27,354 nt of DNA from a virus: the IMG/VR virus record IMGVR_UViG_3300009001_000072, positions 1 through 27,354 of that record. The stretch is one strand, 5' to 3'. The notes beneath the pieces were generated by a model. That model worked only from the letters and a program-made list of their open reading frames with translations, made no database searches and was not told the origin of the DNA. A program made the position numbers and the translations under genes. Below, piece after piece: positions 20,705 to 27,354 of the stretch (positions within the stretch are counted from its first letter, which is position 1; every line of letters starts with the position of its first letter).

Positions 20705-22949
20705 CAGAGCATTGATGCTCGCCTGGGAGCGCGCCCTGCTGGAGGGGCGGCGTTTTCCCGGAGGCGCTGCCTACGAGCAGAGAGAGCGGCCCGCGAACGC
20801 CGCGAAGCCAGGGCCGAGCGCCTTTGCTGAATACATCGCGCCTTTGCTGGCAATTGCCACGAAGACCGATAACCTTGACGACATGGAGGGCTTTTATCAG
20901 GCCGCGGCCTCGCCGTCGCTGCGTCCCACCGATGATATTGAGCCGCCGCAGTTGGCTAAGACGCTCTCTTTCATGGTGCCGGGTGGCGGTGATGTGGTGG
21001 GGGCGATGGATGACGCCCCGCACGTTGCCAGGGCGTGGCAGGGGGCGGTAAGCGAGCCATCTGTCGGGAGTGTCGGCTCTGCCTTGGGACAGACTGCATT
21101 GGCCGGCCTAAGCGCCTTTACAGCCGTCCCGGCTCTGCTTGGGAGCATAGCGGGCAAGGGGGCGAAAACCGCCGATCTTGTGAAATTGCGCCAGGCCGAG
21201 GAAATGGCGGCAAAGGGCGCAAGCCGCGAGGCGATCTATGATGCCACGAAGTGGTGGGCCGGCCCTGACGGGAAGTGGCGGTTTGAGATCGACGACAGCG
21301 GCATGAGGGTAAAGGGCGGCAGCGGCAAACTTGGCGACGTGGTGGAACACGACAAGTTGTTTGCTGCATATCCTGATCTGGCAGATATTGATGTCGAGGT
21401 TGGCGGTCTGCCCCGGAATAGTTATGGCGAATACTATGGCGGCGAGGCCGGCGAATCTATCAAATACCGGCCCAAAGGCGGAGACGCTGGGAAAAAACCG
21501 CTTTTGCATGAAAGCGGACACGCCATCGAAAGCCGTGAGGGGTTCGCCAAGGGCGGCAATATGTTTGGCCTTACCAAGGAGAATGGCGGGGTCCAAGTCT
21601 ATCGCCAGATCTTGGAGGACATGACCACACCCAGGCCGATAGAGGATTTTGCAAGAGAAGCCGGTTTTGAGAGCGTGGATGCGGCACAGGATGCTTATGC
21701 CCAATATGTGAAGGGCATAGAAAAAATGCGCCGCAGTGGCGTCCCCCCGGCGCTCGATCGTGCTGCCCAAGAGACCGCGATGCGTCAGGCCTATGAACGC
21801 CAGACTGGTGAGGCCTATGCGCGGCTGGCGGAGACGCGGGCGGATTATTCCAAGGCACAGCGTGACGCGCGATACCCATGGCTTGACCTCGACGTTCCAG
21901 AGGACCAGCAGATCGTGCGATTCCGCAGCAACGGCCCGCAAATGAGCGCTGCATCGGGCCGGCGATTGCTGCATGATGCGCCTTACTCAAAATACAAGAT
22001 CGACCCAGACCTACCCCAGAGGCTGGATCAAGGCCTGACAGTGCGGGCCACGCCCGACTATGAGCCGCCGCGAGTGATCTCGCCGGAAGACCTGATGCGA
22101 TATGATTATCTACTCAATCTGGTCGGCGACAGGACAAATGTGGGCGAGATCACCCGACTGTACGGTGAACTGTTAAACATGCCTATCCGCCTTGATGGTG
22201 GGCAAGGTTACATGAGAGGTCTCGGCACGGGGGCCTGGGCATCGGATCCCAACGTGACCAAGCGACTGGCCAATGCCGTGAGGTCCGCCGATGGTCGATC
22301 GGTCCTCGGGACTTATATGGCCATGAGCGGCACCGGCTCCGACTTTGCCAACATGACGCGAGACGTGGCGTTGCGTAATTTTAACCCCGGTGAACTGCGG
22401 AAAAGGGATATTCGCGAGTTCAACAAGAGGTTCAAGGCGGCGAAGGGTTTTGAAAAACTGACCCAGGACTTCCCCGGCATAGAATCCCCGGAGTTGTCAG
22501 CATGGTTGGACAAATCCGGGACACGGCGCGCGGCCTTCTTTGATTTCTTGGACAGGCGGGGATGGGTTGAAAGAGGTTTCCCGGATGTCACCGCCGCCCG
22601 CTACGCCATCCAAGATCCGCAGTTGCGCGACCTTCCGGCTGGCGTTGAGCAGTATGGCGGGACATCTATGGCGCTCATGGACCCTGCTGGAACGGTCAGG
22701 CATGTTTCTGACACTGGGATGCCTCACGCCACCTACCCGACAGATATGCCTGGGCAGTACATAGGCGGGCTTCAACAGCCGGTGCCGCGGCGGTTGCTGT
22801 TCCCAGAATGGTATGAGGAACGCCGATTGTCTGGCGCGGCACCCGCCGGGGACAATCGTGCGTTCCAGATGAGTCAGGTGCTGCAGCCGATCAATCAGAA
22901 ATGGCTAGACGACCTGATGAAGTGGGTTGAGGCTAATCAACCCCGATAA
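20694..22949 (+). CDS. Large polyvalent protein with zincin-like HExxH domain
   Basis: The 751-residue protein begins with a region like that of the ART protein (FMVPGGGDVVGAMDDA, HVARAWQGAVSEPSVG, a hydrophobic 130-152). A domain near 165-237 (AIYDATKWWAGPDGKWRFEI, HDKLFAAYPDLADIDV) matches a polyvalent-protein-associated domain. It is followed by PLLHESGHAIESREGFAKGG with HESGH (H272, E273, H276), a zinc peptidase signature. The C-terminal half has YLLNLVGDRTNVGEITRLYG and SGTGSDFANMTRDVALRNFN, familiar from the same protein class. It likely enters the host with phage DNA. Its stop overlaps the convergent leftward cassette by 17 bases. Confidence 0.72.
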   Translation: MASDRALMLAWERALLEGRRFPGGAAYEQRERPANAAKPGPSAFAEYIAPLLAIATKTDNLDDMEGFYQAAASPSLRPTDDIEPPQLAKTLSFMVPGGGDVVGAMDDAPHVARAWQGAVSEPSVGSVGSALGQTALAGLSAFTAVPALLGSIAGKGAKTADLVKLRQAEEMAAKGASREAIYDATKWWAGPDGKWRFEIDDSGMRVKGGSGKLGDVVEHDKLFAAYPDLADIDVEVGGLPRNSYGEYYGGEAGESIKYRPKGGDAGKKPLLHESGHAIESREGFAKGGNMFGLTKENGGVQVYRQILEDMTTPRPIEDFAREAGFESVDAAQDAYAQYVKGIEKMRRSGVPPALDRAAQETAMRQAYERQTGEAYARLAETRADYSKAQRDARYPWLDLDVPEDQQIVRFRSNGPQMSAASGRRLLHDAPYSKYKIDPDLPQRLDQGLTVRATPDYEPPRVISPEDLMRYDYLLNLVGDRTNVGEITRLYGELLNMPIRLDGGQGYMRGLGTGAWASDPNVTKRLANAVRSADGRSVLGTYMAMSGTGSDFANMTRDVALRNFNPGELRKRDIREFNKRFKAAKGFEKLTQDFPGIESPELSAWLDKSGTRRAAFFDFLDRRGWVERGFPDVTAARYAIQDPQLRDLPAGVEQYGGTSMALMDPAGTVRHVSDTGMPHATYPTDMPGQYIGGLQQPVPRRLLFPEWYEERRLSGAAPAGDNRAFQMSQVLQPINQKWLDDLMKWVEANQPR

Positions 22950-23163
22950 AGTCAAGGTCGGTGTTGAAGTCGTCCTTTTCCACACCGTGCTTGGCAAGGA
23001 TCTCCGCTTGGCGGGCAAGCAGGTCTGAGCGGACATCGGCTGGTAGGTCCGAAAACTCCGCGGCGGAGTGCTGGGCTAGCGCCTCAAGTCCGATGCGTTC
23101 GATCTCGTTGTAGGCCACCATCTGCGATCGAACACGGGCGATGGACGGGGGGTCTTGGGTCAT
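22933..23163 (-). CDS. Leftward cassette, third gene (76 aa, unknown)
   Basis: The product begins MTQDPPSIARVRSQMVAYNE and is helical and charged, with LEALAQHSAAEFSDLPADVR and ARQAEILAKHG. No motif was recognised. The ATG overlaps the previous stop (ATGA), and the end overlaps the zincin-like gene tail-to-tail. The four-way use of this short overlap implies no independent terminator between the opposing operons. Confidence 0.65.
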   Translation of the reverse strand: MTQDPPSIARVRSQMVAYNEIERIGLEALAQHSAAEFSDLPADVRSDLLARQAEILAKHGVEKDDFNTDLDFIGVD

Positions 23164-23393
23164 TGGAAGATTACCCTTTCAAGTTCTGAGGTGATGTAAC
23201 GGCAGAGGCGTTCTGCCGTCTCTGTGTCGCCCTGATGCAGGACGTTCCTGGCTCTCTCTATGACTGGCTCCAGGCGCTCCAGTGTCGCCTGGATGCTCTC
23301 CGGGGCGGTTCTGCCCTTGTCGCAGTATTTCGCGTCCAGGGCGGTGCTGCAGGGCGTGTCGGTCATGCGGTGGCAGATCTGGCAGCGGGTCAT
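23160..23393 (-). CDS. Leftward cassette, second gene: small zinc-finger-like protein (77 aa)
   Basis: The product starts MTRCQICHRMTDTPCSTALD, with cysteines at 4, 7, 15 and 24 (CQIC, C, YC), which could bind one zinc ion. The rest is a helical, charged segment ending ERLCRYITSELERVIFQ. GAGGAG precedes ATG 23393. It is coupled to the third gene by ATGA. Similar small zinc proteins occur among phage early genes; the function is unknown. Confidence 0.68.
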   Translation of the reverse strand: MTRCQICHRMTDTPCSTALDAKYCDKGRTAPESIQATLERLEPVIERARNVLHQGDTETAERLCRYITSELERVIFQ

Positions 23394-23404
23394 CGGGGGC
23401 TCCT

Positions 23405-23587
23405 CTAGTGGGTGTGACCGCTTTCATTGCGGACAGGGCCAACCCAGTTGCCGCTGCGGTCGTAGTCCATAATCCAGCGGTTAGCCTCAAGGAGGTTGGC
23501 CGCGTCGTCGATGCGACCCTGGCACTCCAAGGCCTCAATTTTATCATTGAGGCGGTTTAGTTCAGAAATCAATTCGATGCGGGTCAT
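23405..23587 (-). CDS. Leftward cassette, first gene (60 aa, unknown)
   Basis: The product starts MTRIELISELNRLNDKIEAL, a regular amphipathic helix that probably dimerises as a coiled coil, and continues AANLLEANRWIMDYDRSG. ATG 23587 follows CTGGAGACCAGAC, and the 18 bases covering this motif and the start are identical to those at the 6523 gene. It is nearest to the second operator-bearing promoter. Longer upstream frames would run through the leader hairpin and are rejected. Confidence 0.7.
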   Translation of the reverse strand: MTRIELISELNRLNDKIEALECQGRIDDAANLLEANRWIMDYDRSGNWVGPVRNESGHTH

Positions 23588-23591
23588 GTCT

Positions 23592-23624
23592 GGTCTCCAG
23601 TTGGTTGGCGGGGGAGCGATCCCC
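23592..23624 (-). promoter_or_regulatory. Leftward leader: hairpin, CCAACCAA spacer, CTGGAGAC ribosome-binding site
   Basis: Leftward, GGGGA/TCCCC arms (23620-23624 and 23611-23615) around a four-base loop are followed by GCCAACCAA and CTGGAGACC before ATG 23587. It matches the leader at 6844-6878 in order and largely in sequence. Confidence 0.65.
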
Positions 23625-23632
23625 TCCACCCC

Positions 23633-23661
23633 TATATAGCGTCACGAAAGGTGACTTGCAA
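23633..23661 (-). promoter_or_regulatory. Second leftward promoter with the same operator dyad
   Basis: On the minus strand TTGCAA (23661-23656) and TATATA (23638-23633) are 17 bases apart, with the perfect dyad GTCAC-GAAAG-GTGAC (23641-23655) in the spacer. Both dyad arms match the 6894-6908 operator exactly, while the central five bases differ. On the plus strand the AAAGGTGA inside the dyad is also the only plausible ribosome-binding site for the gene starting at 23664. Confidence 0.75.
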
Positions 23662-23663
23662 GT

Positions 23664-23900
23664 ATGGATGACACACAAAAACAGGGTGAGGCGCATTATT
23701 TGCTGCAGCATCCCCTGCTGAACGAAATCCTTGACGGGATAGAGCGCCAGGCGATCGAAACCGCCGTTTTCGCGCGCCCGTCAGACGATGAAACACGCCG
23801 CACCACGATGGAAACCGTGCGTGTGGTCAGATCTTTGCGGGAGCAGTTGGCCGAGATCGCGGAGCCAACCAAGCCCACCCGCAAGGCGTCGATCGCATAG
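23664..23900 (+). CDS. Small helical protein before the scaffold gene (78 aa)
   Basis: The product begins MDDTQKQGEAHYLLQHPLLN and continues as helices (LDGIERQAIETAVFARPSDD, RVVRSLREQLAEIAEP). Small helical proteins with this HPLL-x-E-ILD-x-IE-type opening often lie between portal and capsid genes in podoviruses, where their role is unclear. Its ribosome-binding site AAAGGTGA falls inside the divergent operator dyad. It reopens the rightward late operon after the leftward cassette. Confidence 0.7.
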   Translation: MDDTQKQGEAHYLLQHPLLNEILDGIERQAIETAVFARPSDDETRRTTMETVRVVRSLREQLAEIAEPTKPTRKASIA

Positions 23901-23936
23901 GCGACGGCGTAACACTACCACCGAAAGAGGTGAGCC

Positions 23937-24941
23937 ATGGATCGCAACGATCCTAACACAACCGTCCCGAACGCCGAGCAAGTCGGCAGCGACTTTGGAC
24001 AGGACCGTTCATACGGCAGCCTGGAGGAGGCCCTGTCGGACCTCGCGGACGTGGATATGCCCGACGTGGAACAACCTACCGACGGCCAGCCCGACCCTGT
24101 TGGCGACCAAGCGGAAGACGACCTCGGCGAAGACCTCCTAGAGGACGACGAGGACGACGATGCAGTCGCGGAAGACGGGGACGAGGAGGCGGAGGAGGAT
24201 TCTGACGCGGATCCCTGGGAAGCGGAAATAGAGTATCCTGACGGCACCCGCATGACACTGCGGGAGGCCCACGACCAGCGGATGTTCCAGGCCGACTATA
24301 CCCAGAAGACCCAGGCGCTGGCCCAGGAGCGAGAGCAGATCCAAGAGACTGCCCAGCGCTACCAGACCGGCGCGCAATCACTGCTGTCGCTATACCAGAA
24401 CGCGTATGAGTTTCTGCAAGGACTGGTGCCACCGGAACCCCCACTGAGCCTCGCCCAGCAAGATCCGGCTGCATACCAGTACCATAAGGCGCTGCGGGAA
24501 TCCGCCCAGCGAGAACTGGAGGGATTCCAGGCCGGCATGGGCCAAGCCCAGCAGCAGGTCCAGCAGATGTCGGCAGCCGACATGGCGGCGATGCGTCAGG
24601 GGGAAGAGAAAAAACTGATCCAGAGACTTCCTGCCCTCAAAGACCCAGGCAAATTGTCTGCGTTCCACGAGGCGAACAAGAAGTTTCTGTTGGAGTTTGG
24701 CTTCGACGCCCAGCAAATCGACGGCGTGATGGACGCCCGACTGCATGACCTCGCCTACAAGGCGCGCATCGGCGCCCGTGCGCTTGAAAACCGCACGAAC
24801 GCCAAACGGCGGCTGGCTGAGACCCCTCGAAAAGGGGACAAACCACGCCGCGCGCCGAGCCGCAGAGACCCAAACAAGACTGCGATGCGACGGCTCGCTC
24901 AGACTGGCTCGATACAGGACGCACTAAAGATCGACTTCTAG
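23937..24941 (+). CDS. Scaffolding protein
   Basis: The 334-residue protein has a very acidic N-terminal third (Asp/Glu tract around residues 60-90), then DPWEAEIEYPDGTRMTLREA, a long Gln-rich coiled coil (about 120-225), and a basic C-terminal end with KRRLAETPRKGDKPRRAP and TAMRRLAQTGSIQDALKIDF. Acidic front, helical middle and basic C-terminal capsid-binding end are typical of scaffolds, and the capsid gene follows directly. It should direct procapsid assembly and exit before packaging. GAAAGAGGTGA precedes the ATG. Confidence 0.88.
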   Translation: MDRNDPNTTVPNAEQVGSDFGQDRSYGSLEEALSDLADVDMPDVEQPTDGQPDPVGDQAEDDLGEDLLEDDEDDDAVAEDGDEEAEEDSDADPWEAEIEYPDGTRMTLREAHDQRMFQADYTQKTQALAQEREQIQETAQRYQTGAQSLLSLYQNAYEFLQGLVPPEPPLSLAQQDPAAYQYHKALRESAQRELEGFQAGMGQAQQQVQQMSAADMAAMRQGEEKKLIQRLPALKDPGKLSAFHEANKKFLLEFGFDAQQIDGVMDARLHDLAYKARIGARALENRTNAKRRLAETPRKGDKPRRAPSRRDPNKTAMRRLAQTGSIQDALKIDF

Positions 24942-24980
24942 CCGATCGCTCCTGTGGGCCTGACCACCTAGGAGGCCATT

Positions 24981-25973
24981 ATGGCTGCTATTACCAACAC
25001 CTTTGTCACGAGTTCTGCGGTTGGTAACCGCGAGGAACTCAGTGACGTTGTCAGCCGGATCACCCCGGAGGACACCCCGATCTATTCGATGATGCCGAAA
25101 GCAAAGGCGGATTCGATCCACCCGGAATGGGAGCGGGAAGATCTCGCTGTGCCGGCTGCCAACGCGCAGGCGGAAGGCGACGACTATTCCTCGTGGACGG
25201 CAATCACCCCGCCGACCCGCCTCGGGAACTACTGCCAGATCATGAAAAAAGACTGGATCATCAGTAACACCCAGGAGGCGGTGGACAACGCAGGCCGCGC
25301 CGAAAAGCGGAAACACCAGCGCCTTAAAAAGGGCATTGAGATCCGCAAGGACGTGGAGTTCGCGATCGTCTCCAACACCGCGACGGTGGGCAGCGGCACT
25401 CGCTATTTCGGCTCTCTCCCGACGTGGATTGAGACGAACGAGTCTCGTGGTGCGACCGGCTCCTCTGGCGGCTTCAACACGGGCGATGGCCTGACCGACG
25501 TTGAGACGACCGGCACCCAGCGGGCCTTCACGAAGGCGCTCTTCGACACGGTTCTGCAGTCCTGCTACAACAATGGCGGCAGCAACCGCTATGCGGTGCT
25601 GTCCCCGTATGCGAAGACGGTGTTCACGACGTTCATGTCCGACAGCAACGTCGCGTCTTTCCGTTACGCGGCGCAGGGCAATGGTCCGAACACGATTGTT
25701 GCCACGGCGGACATCTACGAGGGCGACTTTGGCAAGACGACCGTCATCCCCAACCGGGTGATGGCAACGTCCGCTGCAGTTGCTCGCCGCGTTTATATCC
25801 TTGATCGGGATCTGCTGGAGTTCAAATGGCTTCGCAACATCCAGGATCTGGATATTGCCCGCACTGGTGACGCCGAGAAGGGCGTCGTCATCGGCGAAGG
25901 CACGATGTGCGTCAAAAACGAAAAGGGCCTGGGCGTCGTTGCCGACATCTACGGCCTGACCGCATCGTCCTAA
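24981..25973 (+). CDS. Major capsid protein, SU10/DUF5309 type
   Basis: The 330-residue protein opens with the family pattern NREELSDVVSRITPEDTPIY, followed by KADSIHPEWEREDLAVPAAN and EGDDYSSWTAITPPTRLGNY. A central DTVLQSCYNNGGSNRYAVLS and the ending KNEKGLGVVADIYGL also fit. The SU10-type capsid proteins have an HK97 fold. GGAGG before the ATG is a strong ribosome-binding site, as expected for the most abundant virion protein. It lies directly after the scaffold gene. Confidence 0.92.
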   Translation: MAAITNTFVTSSAVGNREELSDVVSRITPEDTPIYSMMPKAKADSIHPEWEREDLAVPAANAQAEGDDYSSWTAITPPTRLGNYCQIMKKDWIISNTQEAVDNAGRAEKRKHQRLKKGIEIRKDVEFAIVSNTATVGSGTRYFGSLPTWIETNESRGATGSSGGFNTGDGLTDVETTGTQRAFTKALFDTVLQSCYNNGGSNRYAVLSPYAKTVFTTFMSDSNVASFRYAAQGNGPNTIVATADIYEGDFGKTTVIPNRVMATSAAVARRVYILDRDLLEFKWLRNIQDLDIARTGDAEKGVVIGEGTMCVKNEKGLGVVADIYGLTASS

Positions 25974-26003
25974 CCTCTTGCCCGGCACGTCTGGGCATCA
26001 CCT

Positions 26004-26029
26004 GGGGGGGGGCTTCAAGTCCCCTCCCC
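26004..26029 (+). promoter_or_regulatory. Intergenic RNA hairpin with CUUCAAG loop after the capsid gene
   Basis: Nine Gs (26004-26012) can pair with the following UCCCCUCCC (26020-26028) around the loop CUUCAAG (26013-26019), with two G-U wobbles. In transcript orientation it matches the 6101-6121 hairpin at 18 of 19 positions over the core. A U-tract is lacking (CUCUCUCACC follows). It may dampen or process transcription after the capsid gene. Confidence 0.65.
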
Positions 26030-26058
26030 TCTCTCACCTTGACAAAGGAACGCCACAA

Positions 26059-26307
26059 ATGGCTCGCCAAACCCGAACACAGGCCGCGCCAGGCCAGGAA
26101 GAATCGACATCCGCCACGCCCTCCTCCGCCGCCCCGACAGTGCTGGCGCCGGTCCTGCTGCACCGCAACTATTGGCCCGATGAGAACACCCGCTGCGAGA
26201 AAGGCACGATCGTCGAGGTGCCAGCCACTGAGGCCCGCCGGCTGGTGGAACTGGGTGTCGCCGAGCGCGCGGATCCCTACCCGGGCGAAGAGGGCTACGG
26301 AGGCTAA
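26059..26307 (+). CDS. Small protein after the capsid gene (82 aa)
   Basis: The product begins MARQTRTQAAPGQEESTSAT, a disordered Pro/Ala/Ser/Thr-rich front, and ends in a compact domain with PVLLHRNYWPDENTRCEKGT and ARRLVELGVAERADPYPGE. The second part looks like the short domains in head-completion or decoration proteins with a TIVEVPATEARRLVELGVAE core. ATG 26059 follows AAAGGAAC. Position between capsid and connector genes supports a head role. Confidence 0.7.
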   Translation: MARQTRTQAAPGQEESTSATPSSAAPTVLAPVLLHRNYWPDENTRCEKGTIVEVPATEARRLVELGVAERADPYPGEEGYGG

Positions 26308-26308
26308 T

Positions 26309-26632
26309 ATGGCCCGGATCAAAGACGGCAACTGGGAACTGATCAGCCACGATTTCGCTCTTGGTCGCACCGTCTGGTCCTACTACGATGGGCAGCAGAA
26401 TCACTATCGGATCGACTATCAGGTGGATCAGGTTTTGAAAGACAACGCCGCCGATCGGAGCGACCACGCTGGGGCGAAATGGGGCGATGGCCGGCGCGTG
26501 GCCTCAATCCCGCTGAACGTCTACTACGACCGTCTCGCCCAGGCTCACGACCAGGGCGACGACGCCTACGTCAGCCGGTGGCTCAACGACTCGGACAACC
26601 GGGGCTTCAGAACATTTGATGGGACCGTGTGA
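26309..26632 (+). CDS. Head-associated protein of unknown function (107 aa)
   Basis: The product begins MARIKDGNWELISHDFALGR and includes TVWSYYDGQQNHYRIDYQVD, a DNAADRSDHAGAKWGDG loop and PLNVYYDRLAQAHDQGDD. The mixed alpha/beta pattern is conserved-looking, and the position between capsid and adaptor genes suggests a head-to-tail role, but no family was firmly recognised. The ATG comes right after the previous stop, and its TGA overlaps the next ATG. Confidence 0.7.
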   Translation: MARIKDGNWELISHDFALGRTVWSYYDGQQNHYRIDYQVDQVLKDNAADRSDHAGAKWGDGRRVASIPLNVYYDRLAQAHDQGDDAYVSRWLNDSDNRGFRTFDGTV

Positions 26633-27204
26633 TGGCTCTCGACGACTATGCCGAACTGGTGCTGGAGGCCGCGCGCCGCACGGGCGTGACGGATCTCACT
26701 ACCCGTGCCGACATGGTCGTCGGCATGGCGGAGAAATATCTCTCCAAACGCCTGCGCCTCGCCGGCCAGGAAACGGAGACCACGCTGACCACCGACTCGG
26801 ATGGTGAGGCGACCTTGCCCTCCGATTTCGAGGAGATCCGGTCAGTGCGGGTTTCCGATCGGATCTTTCCGCGGCTCGATCTGGATCGCGTCCTGACCGG
26901 CAGCGCTGACGGGTTCACCGTGCGGGGATCGACGCTGGTCAGCACCAAGGCCAGCGCCGACCACGTCATTGTCTATTATGCCAGCATCCCGAGCCTCGAC
27001 AGCAATGACACAAATCACCTGCTGACAGCCGAGCCGGAACTGTACCTTTACGCCGTGATATTCCAGGCGTACAGCAGCGCCGGGGATCTTGAAAAGGCCG
27101 CTGTGGCCAGGGGCTATGTCGATACCATGATCGAAGAGGCGAACCTGCGGTCATATCTGATCCGGCATGGTGATCAACGCCTGCACCTGGGGGCTGCTCC
27201 ATGA
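26632..27204 (+). CDS. Head-tail adaptor protein (190 aa)
   Basis: The product begins MALDDYAELVLEAARRTGVT and has GMAEKYLSKRL, a beta hairpin region ATLPSDFEEIRSVRVSDRIF, VIVYYASIPSLDSNDTNHLL, and TAEPELYLYAVIFQAYSSAG. The LP-x-DF-E-IRSV, YYA-IP-L and T-EP-LYLYA pattern is common in phage adaptor proteins that dock under the portal. It should form the ring joining portal and tail. ATG 26632 overlaps the previous TGA; its own TGA overlaps the next ATG. Confidence 0.78.
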   Translation: MALDDYAELVLEAARRTGVTDLTTRADMVVGMAEKYLSKRLRLAGQETETTLTTDSDGEATLPSDFEEIRSVRVSDRIFPRLDLDRVLTGSADGFTVRGSTLVSTKASADHVIVYYASIPSLDSNDTNHLLTAEPELYLYAVIFQAYSSAGDLEKAAVARGYVDTMIEEANLRSYLIRHGDQRLHLGAAP

Positions 27205-27354
27205 GCGCATTGACCGTACTGACCAACGCATTTCGCCATGTCGGCCTGGAGGTCGATGCCCCGGCGGTGACGGCCACTGACTGGCAGACCGAGCAGATGC
27301 TGCGGTTTATCAACGAGGCCGGCCTGGATGTCGCGCGCAGGGCTCGCTGGCAGA
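27201..27354 (+). CDS. Start of a further connector or tail gene (partial)
   Basis: A frame starts at ATG 27201, overlapping the adaptor stop (ATGA), and runs off the window. The 51 visible residues include MSALTVLTNAFRHVGLEVDA and QMLRFINEAGLDVARRARW, an amphipathic helical start like that of many adaptor or tail-completion proteins (FINEAG-x-DVARRA). The family cannot be fixed from this part. Confidence 0.7.
   Translation, partial: MSALTVLTNAFRHVGLEVDAPAVTATDWQTEQMLRFINEAGLDVARRARWQ

Noticed and set aside
24924-25988. 354-codon minus-strand open frame opposite the capsid gene
   Set aside because: It mirrors the capsid gene codon pattern and shows Arg/Val/Gly-rich shadow composition; the capsid call on the plus strand is strong.
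1-27354. Integrase, transposase, insertion sequence or tRNA genes
   Set aside because: None was recognised on either strand; the window may simply not include an integration module.

Overview
This window looks like a GC-rich section of a tailed-phage (or prophage) genome, most likely from an alphaproteobacterial host. The host guess rests on a GapR/DUF2312 homologue, a Cro-type regulator of a kind common in alphaproteobacterial phages, and overall codon and base use. The structural genes (P22-type portal, SU10/DUF5309-type major capsid protein, short adaptor genes, no tape measure in view) suggest a podovirus. No integrase, transposase, tRNA or CRISPR array is visible, so lifestyle cannot be decided. 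Several HTH regulators and repressor-style operators would fit a temperate relative.

Layout: (1) 1-1209, rightward: the tail end of an unknown gene, then a lysis cassette (M15 peptidase endolysin, Rz-like spanin with a probable -1 frame continuation, holin-like protein). (2) 6842 down to 1206, leftward: a tightly coupled early operon with small proteins of unknown function, an ERF/Rad52-like annealing protein, a PolB-type 3'-5' exonuclease, NinB, GapR-like protein, SSB, a DnaA-domain-IV-like protein and an XRE regulator. Together these form a recombination and DNA-handling module. (3) 6843-6991: a divergent control region with a leftward promoter that carries an operator dyad between -35 and -10, and a rightward promoter that appears to make a leaderless message. 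(4) 6992-12199, rightward: Cro-like regulator, O-type initiator with iterons and a purine-rich tract inside the gene (probable origin), possible helicase loader, XRE regulator, C5-cytosine methyltransferase with a second conserved-looking protein overprinted in another frame, VRR-NUC nuclease, NusG-like protein, and a second DNA methyltransferase. (5) 12200-12424: non-coding, with dyads and direct repeats. (6) 12425-22949, rightward late genes: small and large terminase, then an unusual insertion of fibre-like and accessory genes, portal, and two large polyvalent proteins (one with an ADP-ribosyltransferase-like domain, one with an HExxH zincin-like domain) that are probably packaged and injected. 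(7) 23587 down to 22933: a leftward cassette of three small genes with a near copy of the early leftward promoter, operator and leader. (8) 23664-27354: late genes resume with a small helical protein, scaffold, major capsid protein, head-completion candidates and adaptor, cut by the window end.

Most gene junctions are ATGA or TGATG overlaps, implying translational coupling. The most interesting signals are the overprinted gene in the methyltransferase, the twin promoter/operator/leader modules 17 kb apart, a recurring intergenic RNA hairpin with the loop CUUCAAG, the intragenic iteron origin, and the pair of injected-effector-like polyvalent proteins that share an N-terminal architecture. Family calls come from motif recognition by eye; no database search was run.
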